This document shows, piece by piece, positions 41,999-54,354 of a stretch of DNA of 64,000 nt (its first letter is position 1; each line of letters opens with the position of its first letter). The stretch is from assembly GCA_036873135.1 (NCBI GenBank), contig JAPTYO010000001.1, forward strand, positions 39,642,774-39,706,773, written 5' to 3'. Both the position numbers and the translations under genes were made by a program. The DNA is from Clarkia xantiana subsp. parviflora (lineage: Eukaryota > Streptophyta > Magnoliopsida > Myrtales > Onagraceae). The notes beneath the pieces are model-generated. The model did no database searches. It was not told the origin of the DNA and saw only the letters and a program-made list of their open reading frames with translations.

Positions 41999-44080
41999 GC
42001 TCCCACTCGCCGGAATGGGAGGGTGCCTGTTAATGTATTGTCATCCAAATCTACATCAACATTTCACTCCTTCGATCTCGTCATTTGCTTCTGAATAGTT
42101 CATACGAGGTTTTCCGTGCGAATGGCGGATACAACGAGCATCGTGCTACTCATCTGTTAGGAGTGTTGTAGCGCCCGCGGAACGTTGATTCCCTTTTCTC
42201 CAATCAACCTGTTATAAACAACATTTATATAGTGTCGCGTTGTATCCTAGGTCAACTGATAATTCTCATTTTGCCTAGTTTCCTAATAGGAACACTTCTC
42301 CAAGGCAACCGTACAAGTATTCACAACCTTCAACTAATATCCGGTTGGTGGCCACCTAGTGAATACAAGAGTCGGTGAATTACAGGTGAACTTGACCATC
42401 TCCATCGTTCATATCCTTAGTCAAACCCAACCGGTTTCCAAAGACGTGGTCACTGGGCCTTTTTGTTCAGCACTACTCTTGTATGCCGGGAAGCGAACAT
42501 TGAGCCTGACCTTAGATATGAGTTCTGACTCTGTGAGGATACTTTGTGTTGGGTTACGATTAAAAGGATAGTATGAAGTCGAGTACGTTTAAAGGCGAGA
42601 CTAAAGAAAAGTCGTCGACCATTTCTGTTCATAACGACAAGGCAAAGACAAATGGTCGACGACTATATATGAAGAAGTCGACTTTTGAAGAACGACTAAC
42701 AAAAGAAGGCGACTAAATCACTCGAGGCTCTCCTATTGAGGTACGAGTCGAGTCGATAGCTAAAACACCACTGAAAACCTTTCCTCTTAAGGAAAGGGAC
42801 AGGTGGCGACCTGCTTTGACTGTCTTAGAAGAAACCTTCCCTCCTAAGGAAAATGCACCAGCTAGTAACTTGCTCGCCGCCTTTAGGTCCGAAGAAACCT
42901 TACTCTCAAGGTAAAACTTAGGTGGCAACCTGCTTATCACCTAGTTAAAGAAACCTTCCACAGTAAGAAATTGTGAGGTGGCGACTTGCTTGTCACCTAC
43001 TGACTCTTCACCGTCCCTTTCAACCAATCAGAGAAAGGCTACCACCGCCATTGAACAGTCAATCAAGGCACAGCAAGCCACCATTTAAAGTCGGTAATCT
43101 CTCCCTATAAATAGGGGAACATTATATATATTTTACAATCTTGATTCTACTACTTTACATATACTCTTTCTAAATCCATTACTGACTTAAGCTTCGGCGT
43201 GGAATCAGGGGCCATCCCCACCCCTTTTCAGGTCCTCGCCTCACACAAAGCCCCCAAAGGATACTAAGTACCCAAGAAGTCAAGAAATATACTTACGAGA
43301 GTTAGCTCCCGGCGAGACCTCAAAGTCCACTACTAGAAGTTCAAGGCCACGTCATTTTGATCCCAACACTTTGGGTGCCTCTTCCGGGATCAATCACACG
43401 CTTGAGGTGCAGAAGTTTGCGCCCTCCAGAATCACAATGATTCTTTCCTAGCACAACCGAGCTGTGACCCCGTGGTCGGACGTGGTACGCGTAGTATGAA
43501 GCACGTGTCGATTGCATACTGCATACCTGAACGTTTAAGTTCAAAGGAACGGGACATGTCAAATCATGCTATCGCAGATTCTCATCTGGCCCTGAATGTG
43601 GATTAATGACGAACAAAGTTCATCACGGCGATCTGCAAAACGAAGATCATGTCGAGTTACTTCGACGGTAGATAATCGTTCTGCGTAATCAGGTTTATCC
43701 CTCTGATTCTTAGCCAGCCTTGCTTAGTAGAGGCCTCCCTCCACCACAAGACGACCATACCCGTGTGACGAGGTAAGGTCCATATTCGACATAGTTTTGG
43801 CATAGGATTGCGTCCTCCTACGACTTAGTTTATAAACCGAAAATTTGATGTAATCAAAACATTATGACGTTGACTGATCATAAACTCAGTTGCAATTATT
43901 TCGCTTATAAAATGTAACTTTCTAATATCAAAATGTTATCACAGATACACGTCACTTCTAAACCCTACGCAATCCAAGAAGTTTTACATGCTTTTGGAAT
44001 ATCTCCATGCGTAGTGGTTTAGTTAATGGGTCCGCAATCATGTTATCAGTGGTCAAGTATTCCATAGTGATTATATTGTC
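41999..44080 (-). other. Copia-A 3' untranslated region
   Basis: No coding domain. 42340-42546 and 43369-43990 correspond, piece by piece, to 46595-46806 and onward in Copia-B (for example GGTTGGTGGCCACCTAGTGAA, split here to stay short: GGTTGGTGGCC + ACCTAGTGAA). The correspondence is interrupted only by the solo LTR. Confidence 0.7.
42547..43368. repeat. Solo LTR with TSD CTTTG
   Basis: An 822-bp segment with ends TGTTGGG…CCCAACA interrupts Copia-A sequence that is uninterrupted in Copia-B. CTTTG at 42542-42546 and 43369-43373 is a perfect 5-bp duplication. It has four degenerate ~60-bp repeats (GAAACCTT…CTTAAGG…GGTGGCGACCTGCTT) at about 42770-43005 and a CTATAAATAGG TATA box near 43104 on the plus strand, which suggests plus orientation. 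The parent element lost its interior by LTR-LTR recombination. Confidence 0.9.
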
Positions 44081-44897
44081 TTATACCATAGATTTAGCAT
44101 AAAAATATTTCACATCAATGTGTTTGGTCCTACTATGGTACTTCGGATTCTTTACTGCCGCAATGGCTGCCTGACTGTCAGAGAACACCTTCACATGTTT
44201 ACTCCCGACGTCACCATCAAGCAGTGCAAGAAGAATTTTCAGCCAGATCGCTTCCCGTGCGGTCTTGGAGAGATCTACAAATTCTGATTCCATCGTGGAC
44301 AGTGCGACACAGGTTTGCTTCTTGCTCGTCCATGAAATGACGACTATAGCAGGGAGAAACACTCATCTTGTGGTGGACTTACGATCATCCGGATCACCAC
44401 CATGGTCGGCGTCACTGTAACCGGTCAATTCTAACTTCCCGCCCTCATAGCACAGTGCGTAGTCGGCAGTACCTTTCAGATAACGAATAATTCGTTTCAC
44501 ATCCTTTAAATGTTGATAGCCAAGATCTGATTGGAAACGTGCTACTAGGCCCACGGCGTAACAGATATCCGGACGGGTGCATTGCATGGCGTACATCAAA
44601 CTACTGACCATGCTCAAATACTCCGCACCCTTCATCTGTTCACGTTCTGCCAGGTTCTTGGGGCCGTCACGTTTTGATAGTCCGGGTAGCCCGATCTCTA
44701 GCAATTTTAATGCCCAAGATGTACGTGGCCTCTCCCATGTCTTTCATCTCAAATACAGATGACAACCATGACTTTGACTTGTTCATAAAACTCACATCGT
44801 TTGCGGCAATGAGTATGTCATCCACGTATAAGGTTAAGATGACATACTTAGACTCGGAGGTCTTACAATACACACACAGATCCTCGTGAAGATTCAC
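44081..44897 (-). pseudogene. Copia-A RT C-terminal part and RNase H
   Basis: Reads LYVDDILIAANDVSF (catalytic YVDD kept), FEMKDMGEATYILGIKIARD, then a break where about 100 bp present in Copia-B are missing, then SKRDGPKN, TRPDICYAVGLVARF, the RNase H core SDADHGGDPDDRKST and, after another frame break near 44362, VALSTMESEFVDLS and KVFSDSQAAIAAVKNP. Homologous to 47394-48330 in Copia-B. Confidence 0.88.
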
Positions 44898-44951
44898 GAA
44901 TCCGTTTCCTACGATTTCCTCGTGGAATCTGCGGTACCATTGCCGAGACGA

Positions 44952-45683
44952 CTATTTAAGACCGTAGATGGACCTTTGGAGTTTACAAACTTTACGTTCG
45001 TTACCAGGAGTAATGAAACCCTCAGTTGCTCTATGTAGATCTCTTCTCCAGGTTTCCTTTGAGGAATGCGTTCTTAACATCCATTTGGTGCAGCTCGAGA
45101 CCGAGACTTGTGACCAAGACCAGAATGACCCTGACTGTGGTGTAACGCACAGTGGGTTAGTATGTTTCGTCAAAGTCCACTCCGTGAAGTTGGGTATATC
45201 ATTTCGCAACAAGTCGAGCTTGTATCGCTCGACCTTTCCATCAGCAGTGAGTTTCAGTTTGAGAACCCACTTTGCTCCTATAGCCCTGCGGTCAACATGT
45301 AAATCAACCAAAGGCCATACTGAATTGGCTTTCATTGATGAGATCTCTTCCTCCATTGCATTCATCCATTCCTTCGCTTGAGGTCCTTCCAACGCTTGTT
45401 GAACCGTTACTGATTCGTCAACAGATGTTGAGTGAAGATTTATCCTCTCGATGGGATACTTCTTAGGAAAAGTTCTATGCGTTTGACTACGTCTAGGCTC
45501 GTTGATCCCATCTTGACTCAGAACGGTACTCCCACTTGGAACAATGCTTCTTATCGGAGCATCACTCCCACTGGGAATAAGGGCAGTGCTCGAACCTTCA
45601 CCTACAAACTTCCTTGGATGACCTCTTAGTCTCGGGATCCTATCTCCGAGATAAATTCCCTGATCACTAGGACCTGGAACCAA
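44952..45683 (-). pseudogene. Copia-A RT N-terminal part
   Basis: FPKKYPIERINLHS, then QAKEWMNAMEEEISSMKANS and AIGAKWVLKLKLTADG of Copia RT; the frame slips after VERYK and returns near EGFITPGNERKVCKLQRSIY, ending at a stop after GLK. Compensating indels make the middle unreadable as RT. Confidence 0.85.
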
Positions 45684-45762
45684 GTTGGTCGGATGACTCC
45701 CACTGGAAACAATGGGAAGTATTGGTGGTTGTGGTATCGCTCCGGCTACATGATTATCAGGT

Positions 45763-46594
45763 TCAACTTGATTCGTCCTTGCAGCAATAGTGACTTGTGT
45801 GGTAGGGTATGGACCCCCCCACTAGATTTACTATGAAAATGTTTCCATTATCATTAACCATGTCATTCACTTGAGTTGCTGGTTCAAATCTCCCACTCAA
45901 AGTAAGTGGGAGCTGATCATCAATGTTGTCTTGCTCCAGTTCAATCAATACTTTGTCTGTTTTAATCTCTCCAAGCGTCGAAAATTCGTCCTCAAGGAAA
46001 GTTATGTCTCTGGATTCATGTTCGACCACGCCACCATTTTCTTGAGCTGACACGAATACGTAATCCTTAGAGTTCTCTGAATACCTTATAAAGATACTCT
46101 TAAGTCTTCTGGGTCCCAACTTACCGAAACGGCTGTCAGTTGTATGTGTAAAGGCTGTGCAACCCCAATGTCGCAGTATGGTGAGATCTAATTCTCTTCC
46201 ATGCCACAGCTCATATGGCGTTGTGTCCACCATTTTGGTTGGGAAAATGTTTACTACATGAGTGGCAGTTAATAACGCATCACTCCAAGAGGAGATTGGT
46301 AACTGTGCCTGCGACATCATGGTTCTTACCATGTCTAGGAGTGTCCAATTACGACGTTCAGCCACACCATTCTGATGTGGTGTGTTGCAGATTGTCGTTT
46401 GACGGGCTATCCATCTTTCTTTGCACAACTTATCAAACTCATTAGAGAGATATTCTCCACCTCTATCAGTGCGTAAGGTTTTCACCTTTCACTCATGTTG
46501 ATTCTCTACGAGGTTTAGAAAGTTTCTAAAGCAATATATTGCCTCGGATTTACGAGTAATCAAGTGAGTAAACCCATAACAGGTAAAGTCGTCA
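45763..46594 (-). pseudogene. Copia-A integrase, truncated
   Basis: Has LRTDRGGEYLSNEF, NTPHQNGVAERR (catalytic Glu) and GRELDLTILRHWGC. The first catalytic Asp region is absent because homology to Copia-B stops at 46595 (equivalent to about 50116 in Copia-B), where 3'-untranslated sequence of Copia-B begins. Confidence 0.87.
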
Positions 46595-47393
46595 AATATC
46601 TGGTTGGTGGCCACCTAGTGAACACGAGAGTCGGTGAATTAAAGGTGAACTTGACCATCCCCATCGCTTATACCCTTAGTCTGACTCAACAGGTTTCCAA
46701 GACGTGGTCACTTGGCCGTTTTCTTTGGCACTACGCTCGTACGCCGGGAAGCGAGCATTGAGCCAGACCTTAGGTATAAGTTCTGAGTCCATGAGGATAC
46801 TTTGGATGCCTCTTCATAAGACATCGGGGATCAATCACACGCTCAACATGAAAAAGTATGCGCCCTTTGAATCACAAGGATTCTAGCTAGCACAACCGAG
46901 CATGACCCCGTGGCCGTGTATGGCACGCGCAGTATGAAGCACGCGTCGATAGCACACCTGGTAAAGCCAGGGATGAGATATGTCAATAATGCTATCGCAG
47001 AATCTCTCATCTGGCCTTGAATGTGATACAGTGATGGACAAAGTCCAACTCGGCGATTTACAAAACGAAGATTAAGTCATGATGTTAAGTGTGACAATGT
47101 TATCGTTTTGTTTAATCACGTTTATCCCATGATTCTTAGCCAATATTGTTATGGTAGAGGTCCCTCTCTCCTTACAAGTTGACCGTGCCTGTGTGACGAG
47201 GCAAGGTTCACATTCGACATAATTTTAGTGGAAGAATTTTATTTCTTCCTACGACTTAGTTTATAGACCGTAAAATCTGATGTTGTTAATCATTATGACG
47301 TGGATAAATCATAAACTCAAATTGCAATTCTTTTATTCAATTGAAACATAATTTCAAATGTCAAAATGTTATCACTTTTACAAGCCACACAAT
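46595..47393 (-). other. Copia-B 3' untranslated region
   Basis: Non-coding, homologous to 42340-44080 minus the solo LTR. It starts abruptly at GGTTGGTGGCC after Copia-A integrase sequence. Confidence 0.7.
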
Positions 47394-47993
47394 TTAAGCC
47401 CTACGTAATCCAAGCAGTTTTACATGCTTTTCAAAAATCTCCCTACGTAACGGCTTAGTTAAAGGGTCTGCGACCATATTGTCTGTAGGCAAGTATTCTA
47501 AAGCAATTATGTTGTCTTCCAGAACAGATTTAGCATTATTGTATTTCACATCAATGTGCTTTGTCCTACTATGGTACTTTGGATTCTTAACTGCCGCAAT
47601 GGCCGCCTGACTGTCGGAGTACACCTTCACAGGTTTACTCTCCTTGTCGGTGCCAATTAATGCAGTAAGAAGCCTTTTCAGCCAGACCGCTTCTTGTGCG
47701 TTTTTGGAGAGGGCAACGAATTCCGATTCCATAGTGGAAAGCGCAACACACGATTGCTTCTTGCTTACCCATTATATGGCAGCATTAGCAATGAGGAAAA
47801 CTCCTCCTGTGGTGGACTTACGATCATCCGGATCGCCACCGTGGTCGGCGTCACTACAACCGGTCAATTTGAGCCGATCGCCCTCATAGCACAGAACGTA
47901 GTCGGCAGTACCTTTCAGATATCTGATAATTCGTTTCACGGCTTTTAGATGTTGATAACTAGGATCTGATTGGAATCTTGCTACTAGGCCCAC
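47394..47993 (-). pseudogene. Copia-B RNase H
   Basis: VARFQSDPSYQHLKAVKRI, SDADHGGDPDDRKSTTGG, an in-frame stop after ANAAI, then MESEFVALSKNAQEAVWLKR, SDSQAAIAAVKNPKYHSRTK and LPTDNMVADPLTKPL, the usual Copia C-terminus. Frame differs from the RT frame, so a shift lies near 48000. Confidence 0.9.
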
Positions 47994-48892
47994 AGCGTAA
48001 CAGATGTCTGGCCGAGCATGGCATACATTAGACTCCCTACCATGCTCAGATACTCTGCATTCTTCATCTGTTCACGCTCCTGCTGGTTTTTCGGGCCATC
48101 ACGCTTCGATAGCGCGCACCCGAACACAACCGGCGTATCCACAGGTTTAGCATCCAGCATTCTGAATCTTTTCAACGGTTTGTTGATATATGATTCCTGA
48201 GATAGACATAATCTCCGGGTGGCACGATCTCGGGCAATTTTGATGCCTAAGATGTACTTAGCCTCTCCCATGTCTTTCATCTCGAATGCTGATGCTAACC
48301 AGGACTTTGATTTATTCATAAAACTCACGTCGTTCGCAGCAATGAGTATGCCATCCACGTATAGTGTTATGATGATATACTTAGACCCGGAGGTCTTGGT
48401 GTATACGCAGGGATCCTCGTGAAGATTCACGAATCCGTATCCGACGATTTCCTCGTGGAATCTGCGATACCATTGCCGAGACAATTTTTTAAGGCCGTAT
48501 ATAGATCTTTGGAGTTTGCAAACTTTACGTTCTTTGCCGGGAGTAATGAAACCCTCCGGCTGCTCCATATAGATCTCTTCCTCCAGGTTTCCATTGAGGA
48601 ATGCGGTCTTAACATCCATTTGATGCAGCTCTAGATCAAGACTAGCAACTAGGGCAGGGATGGCCCTTACTGTGGTGTAACGCACAGTTGGTGAGTATGT
48701 TTCATCAAAGTCCACTCCGTGGATTTGGGTATATCCTTTCGCAACTAGTCGAGCTTTGTATCGCTCGACTTCTCCATCAGCAGTGAGCTTGAGTTTCAAT
48801 ACCCACTTAGCTTCTATTGCTCTGTGGTTCGCAGGCAAATCAACTAATGACCAAACCGAATTAGCTTTCACTGAGGCGATTTCATCTTTCAT
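47984..48892 (-). pseudogene. Copia-B reverse transcriptase with altered active site
   Basis: About 300 open residues: AIEAKWVLKLKLTADGEVER, YTQIHGVDFDETYSPTVR, QMDVKTAFLNGNLEEEIYME, GLKKLSRQWYRRFHEE and LYVDGILIAAND. The catalytic YVDD motif reads YVDG, replacing an essential aspartate, so the enzyme would be dead even in an open frame. An in-frame TAA separates it from the linker upstream. Confidence 0.92.
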
Positions 48893-48922
48893 TGCTTTTC
48901 TCCATTCCTTTGCTTGAGGTCC

Positions 48923-49351
48923 TTACATCGTTTGTTTAACCGTTACTGGTTCATCAACAGATGTGAGAGTAAATATTTCGCATCTCTCAATGGGATACCT
49001 TTTAGGGGAAGTGCATTGCCTTTGACTGCGTCTAGGCTCACCTATCCCATTTTGAGTTTGACCCATACTCCCACTTGGAATAATGCTTCTTATCGGGGCA
49101 CTACTCCCACTGGGAATGTTGGCGTTACTAGAAATTTGAGCAACAACATTCCTAGGACGACCCCTTCGTCTCGGAATTTCACCTCCGAGATTAGTTCTTT
49201 GATCACTAGGATCTGGAACTGGAGCGATCATCCCACCCCCACTTGAAATAATGGGAATTGATGGTAGTTGTGTGTTATGAATGTCAAGTTCTACTTGATT
49301 CGCATTCCCAGCAATAGTGATTTGTGTTTGGGGGGGAGTGAGCCCTCCCAC
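48923..49351 (-). pseudogene. Copia-B integrase-RT linker
   Basis: Ser/Pro-rich low-complexity stretch with IPSGSSAPIRSIIPSGS and EPRRSQRQCTSPKRYPIE. No catalytic domain; it joins integrase and RT and is in frame with RT apart from one stop. Confidence 0.75.
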
Positions 49352-49484
49352 TGGATTTATAATGGGGATACGTCCTCATTAACCGAATCACTTGTTGCTG
49401 TGACAAATCTCCCACTCGAATAAAGTGGGACCTGAGAATCATCATCATCATCATGTTCTAGTTCGGTCAGAACTTCATCTGTTT

Positions 49485-50333
49485 TTATCTCTTGAAGCGA
49501 TGAAATTCGTCCTCAAGAAAAGTGACGTCTCTGGATTCATGTTCGTACACACTACCGTTTTCTTGAGTTGACACAAATACATAACCTTTTGAGTTCTCGG
49601 AGTATCTTATAAAGATGCTTTTAAGTCCTCTGGGGCCTAACTTGCCAAATCGGCTGTCAGTTGTATGTGTGTAAGCTGCGCACCCCCAAGGTCGCAGCCT
49701 GGTAAGATTTAACTCTCTACCAGTCCAGAGCTCATACGGTGTTGTGTTAACTGCTTTTGATGGGACAAGGTTTACTACATGAGTGGCAGCAAGCAATGCG
49801 TCTCCCCAATAATAAATTGGTAATTGTGCTTGTGACATCATGATTCTCACCATGTCTAGGGGAGCCCGATTACGACGTTCAGCCACACCATTCTGCTGTG
49901 GTGTGTTGGGGATCGTCGTTTGACGGGCGATCCCACTTTCTTTGCATAACTTATCAAACTCATTAGAGAGATATTCTCCACATCTATCGGTGCGAAGGAT
50001 TTTTACCTTCCGCTCCTGTTGATTCTCCACAAGCTTCAGAAAGCTTTTAAAGCAATCTATAGCTTCAGATTTGCGAGTAATCAAATGAGTAAACCCATAT
50101 CGGGTGTAGTCATCAATGAAAGTTACGAAGTATCGCTTTCTATTCCTAGCAGTTACGTTCATTGGTCCACAGACATCGGACTGGATTATCTGCAATGGAA
50201 ATTCTGCTCGTTTTGCTTCACCGATTGGCTTGCGGGTGGACTTTTTCAGCCAGACAGTCATGACATTTGTGTTTGACCACACTGTTTGTTCCGGGCAGAA
50301 GCCCTCGTCGAGCCAACGACTGAACTCTGTCAT
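49485..50333 (-). pseudogene. Copia-B integrase
   Basis: Core with FPLQIIQSDVCGPMNV (Asp), LRTDRCGEYLSNEFDKLC (Asp) and PNTPQQNGVAERRNR (Glu), followed by YELWTGRELNLTRLRPWGC and FIRYSENSKGYVF. The zinc-binding part at the N-terminus is scrambled by a frameshift. It is not in frame with gag/protease or RT. Confidence 0.9.
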
Positions 50334-50382
50334 AGCCTATATGTCCAAGCCGCGAATGCCATCCAGTTGCGTCAGTTTCTGC

Positions 50383-50850
50383 TTATTTGGAAGACATTGC
50401 ATACAAGCGATATGATCTTACATTGCCATCTAGATCCATGATAAACAAACCATTATAAGAAAAGGCATATCCAAATAAAGTATCCCCTTTATTTATACAA
50501 ACAAAGGATCTCTCAAATGACAAAATAAATTTTTTATCCATAAGAGCGGAAACAAAAACAACGTTCCTACGGATTCTAGGAGCGAAAAAGACATTATCTA
50601 GAAGTAAGAATTTACCATTGCCCATCGGCAATTTGCAAGTCCCTACCCCTATGACTTCAACTTGTGAGTTGTCGCCAATGTATATCCTTTTAGAATCCTT
50701 CGGCAATCGTCTAAACTTGGCAAATAGTTCTCGATCGTTGGCTATGTGGTCCGTTGCACCTAAATCAAGAATTCAAGACGGATTTGAGTTAGTTAACATG
50801 ACAGTTGAGGAAACTAAATCTTCCTCTACATAACCAAATTCGCATACCTT
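50383..50850 (-). pseudogene. Copia-B protease and pre-integrase region
   Basis: DLGATDHIAND is the Copia-type protease active site (50720-50770), just after an in-frame TGA. Then IYIGDNSQVEVIGVGT and LLDNVFFAPRIRRNVV, typical of the region between protease and integrase. Confidence 0.85.
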
Positions 50851-51027
50851 TTCAGGATGCGATTTGCTAGAACCTGCACCATCGCTTATTCAGCGTGGGC
50901 TGGAGTTCCCGCAAACTATCTCAGATTTTAATCTGGGACTGCCTTGTTTAGGTGAAGTCAAAGTTTTACCGTCGACTGCCTGTTGTTTCTTTCCTTTGTT
51001 CTTGAATTTCCTTTTCTTGCGGCCAGC

Positions 51028-51633
51028 TTATCCTTTGGATTTCGGTTCCTTCGAAACCGATTTTAATCGAGCCTCTTCCATCTCGACTATTTTCAGGACA
51101 TATGCAATATCAAGTACGGAACTGCTGACAGTCAATATGGCCTTGGTTGCTCTCCAAGACTTCGGGATGATCCCTATTATGGCATGGATTTTTTCCCATT
51201 CAGCCATCTGACTGTCATCTTCCAATGGCTTGAATAGGCGAAGGAGGTCGTATACTTTTTCAAGTACACTCTTACTGTTGTTGTTCAAGCAGGTTTCTAA
51301 TGTTGGTATAAGTGGGTGCAGTTTAACTGTCATGCCACTTCCATATTTCAGAAAGAGGGCATCCCAGATGTCCTTTGTCGTCAGATCATCCTTATAGCAG
51401 ACATAGAAATCTTCTGACATTTCCGACAGTATCAGCTCATTTGCTTTCTTGTCATCTTGCTCCCACTTAAAGTGGGCAAATGCCAGATCTTTGGTGAGTC
51501 CGACATTTGGGTAATTCATGGTTATTTGTATGTGGTCACACAGACCTTGTGCTTCCAAAAACGTAATGACGCGTTTGCTCCACGAGTCATAATTCGTCTC
51601 AACTAATAGCTCAGATTCACATGATAATGCCAT
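51028..51633 (-). pseudogene. Copia-B gag
   Basis: ATG at 51633; 201 residues with NYDSWSKRVITFLEAQGLCD, HFKWEQDDKKANELI, TTKDIWDALFLKYG and EWEKIHAIIGIIPKSW, a UBN2/Copia gag domain. The domain itself is intact; it stops at KSKG* where the zinc-knuckle part and protease should continue, with residual homology to about 50850. Confidence 0.88.
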
Positions 51634-53081
51634 CTATTCATCGATAACAACACTAGGTTGGGAAGATAACAACATTTTTGACAGAATTGCATACATCGGA
51701 TTATCTATTATGATGGAATACGACAAATAGTGATTCTTTAGTCACTAAACCAAACCAACCTTCAGTAAACCGAGGAAGGGGGTGTCGTGAAAGAATTCAC
51801 ACTATTGTTGTTTTCAATCTAATAGATCAGTCTTTTGAAAACGGTTATTCTATTGCAAATTACCGAACATGAATTTTCAAATAAGCATACCCGATCTTGA
51901 CTTTCCCAAGGCCCTTATGATTTTGTAAAATTATCCGATAATTTACGTATGCATATTTATAATTATACTACATCTAGCAAATCATCATACCATGCCATAA
52001 ATATCGAACACAACATGCTTAAGATTCATGCGTCTAATGTTCCTAGCATACATAATTCTACGTAAAGTAAATTATCATATGCGTTCTACTGTGAATATCC
52101 TAGCATACGCGTCAAAACATGCAATATCCGCACACATCATGCATAATTGGCGACTTGATTTTTTTATTTTTTTATAAAACGCTTTGAAAATATTAGGGGC
52201 TGTTTTGCAATTCATGCTTACAATCAATCATGCAAATTTATAGACATGGATTCTATGCACTTTCAATCAGCATAGCATGTCTATCCTATTGCGCAAACCA
52301 TATATTTAAATCCCAGAGCTCAATGCTCGCAATATAATATCCAGCTAGCTTGACTAAGTCAAGACGACGGTTCTAATTATATCAAAATATATGATGCATA
52401 AAGTAAACAATTGCAAATCAGCCCACTAATTTAATCCAGTCCCAAAAACATGCAAGTCCAAGATCCATCCCCATAATCGAAACCAGGCATTAGGATTTTG
52501 ATTGAAACCGTGTATTAAAACACAAACCCTAAGAGATCTGTTTAGGCTAATTTTAAAGTTCGAAAACATTTTGGATTTAAAATTTGACATCCTATTTTAT
52601 TGAACAATTTAAAATTTCCAAAAATTTTAAAAAATGGTTCGGTTCAATATTTTAAAATCCGGTTCAACTCGGTCTGTTTTTAAAAATCCAATTTGGTCCG
52701 AAATTGTTCAATAAAATTAGATTGTGGTTCGCTTCATCACTCGAAACCGATTAGGTTTAGATTCATTTTAGTTACCTTGGTTCAACCCTACCCAACTAGG
52801 TTGATCCGATTAAGAAGATCCGGGTTGGTTTAACCCTGTTCCGTTAATGCAAATTGGATTGGCCCATGAACCCTAGTGGGTTTGGCTTAAACACCTCTTT
52901 TGGGCTAAATAGAGTTTTAAAGTCCACTAAAAACTTAACTTAGCCCACAAGAAATATTAATTATATAAAATAATTTCCAATATTGCTAATATATATATAA
53001 AAATTCGGCACATATATTATTAATATATATATAAATATTGTCAAGATTCTATCTGTAAGATGTAAATCAATTAACAATATA

Positions 53082-53143
<62 letters not shown>

Positions 53144-53793
53144 GGCCAAATCTCTATATATATATAAATATTTTCAAAAATATATTTAGGGATAAAATAT
53201 ATAGACAATATATCTTCTTAATCTTTTTAAGTAACTAAATCCTATCAATATATATTTATCCTTATCTTTTAGCTAAATATATTGATAGTTTATATATTTT
53301 ACTATATAATGTGAATCTTACCTTATCTTTCCAATTTATAGATATATTGTCTCATTTTAATAAAATTAAAATATGGTAACATATATATCTACTAGGGCCG
53401 ACCGAAATTATCTTACTTGGACCCTAAGAAATTAAAAAATTTACCTAATAATTTACTAGGGTTTTCGGCCATAACACTAAAAATTGGAAAAATTGTCAAA
53501 TTTTAAGATCAAATATTACTATGATCATGAATCCAAAAAGTGTTCTTGATAAAACTCATCGTGTTCTTGAAGATCATGAACATCAAACTCAAATTCAAAC
53601 ATGAATTTCGGTTTTGATCCATAAAAACATGTAAATTTCGAAAATTTTAAGTTTTCAAAGAACATGAAATTTATTTAAAAATTTCGGATTACTCTTGGTG
53701 TTCATAATATATATAAATTTCGATTTTTATATAAATTTCAAGAACATTAGTTTATCAAAATTTTAAGAACTCCTAACCAGGCCCTGATACCAC
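51634..53793 (-). other. Copia-B 5' leader
   Basis: Non-coding, AT-rich, about 2.2 kb. An (AT)n microsatellite at 53084-53137 is at the same relative place as one at 54951-54982 in the Copia-A leader. The primer-binding site is at 53778-53793: minus strand TGGTATCAGGGCCTGG, one mismatch from the initiator-tRNA-Met type TGGTATCAGAGC. Confidence 0.75.
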
Positions 53794-54354
53794 TGTTGGA
53801 TTACGGGGACGTAATACTACGGAATGCTAAACGTGTACTAGTAAGAAATCTAATCTACGTAGCGGAATTAGTACACATACCTTTTAGCTTTCCTGCCCAA
53901 GAACGAAGTGGATGGAGTTCTGATCCTCCGGTCGGAACCACGTGCAAGTTCTTCGTTAGAAGAAGTCCCACGCGATGTAGCTCCACAACAAGACCTCTAA
54001 TCGATTCTTCAACGGAGATGGAACCTCAGACCAGATGTTATGGTGCCGAATTTTAGACTAAAGGAAACAAGTGTTCTCAATGGAGATCCTTGTTATTATC
54101 AATGAGTGAATAAACCCTTGGTAGACACCCATATATATAGTATTGGTGGAGTTGTCATGGCAACTCCAACCAATGTGGTATAGGGTGGCAGGCCGAATTG
54201 CATGTATAAGGGGGAGGCCCAATTTTGGGCATCTCTTGTCAATTACTAATTGGATTTGGCCCAATTAACCCAGATTGACAATTACCTAATTAACTTAGGT
54301 ATTTCCCTTAATTAACGGGCTCCTATTACGGCGCCACGTCACCATATGCTAACA
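53794..54354 (-). repeat. Copia-B 5' LTR
   Basis: 561 bp, plus-strand ends TGTTGGATTACGGGG and CATATGCTAACA. Related to the Copia-A LTRs but a distinct subfamily. TATA-like ACTATATATATGG on the minus strand near 54131-54143. Confidence 0.88.

Larger units (their letters stand above)
46595..54354 (-). mobile_element. Copia-B: Ty1/Copia element lacking its 3' end
   Basis: Minus strand: 5' LTR 53794-54354, primer-binding site, leader, gag, protease, integrase, RT, RNase H and 3' untranslated region to 46595. The last ~340 bp and the 3' LTR are missing. It lies in the 5' leader of Copia-A: 54355 onward continues the leader sequence shared by both elements (AAACAATTGCAA…TCAGCCC). Confidence 0.85.

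Noticed and set aside
53961..54056. Open frame over the Copia-B LTR
   Set aside because: LTR sequence, no domain; starts and ends within repeat sequence.
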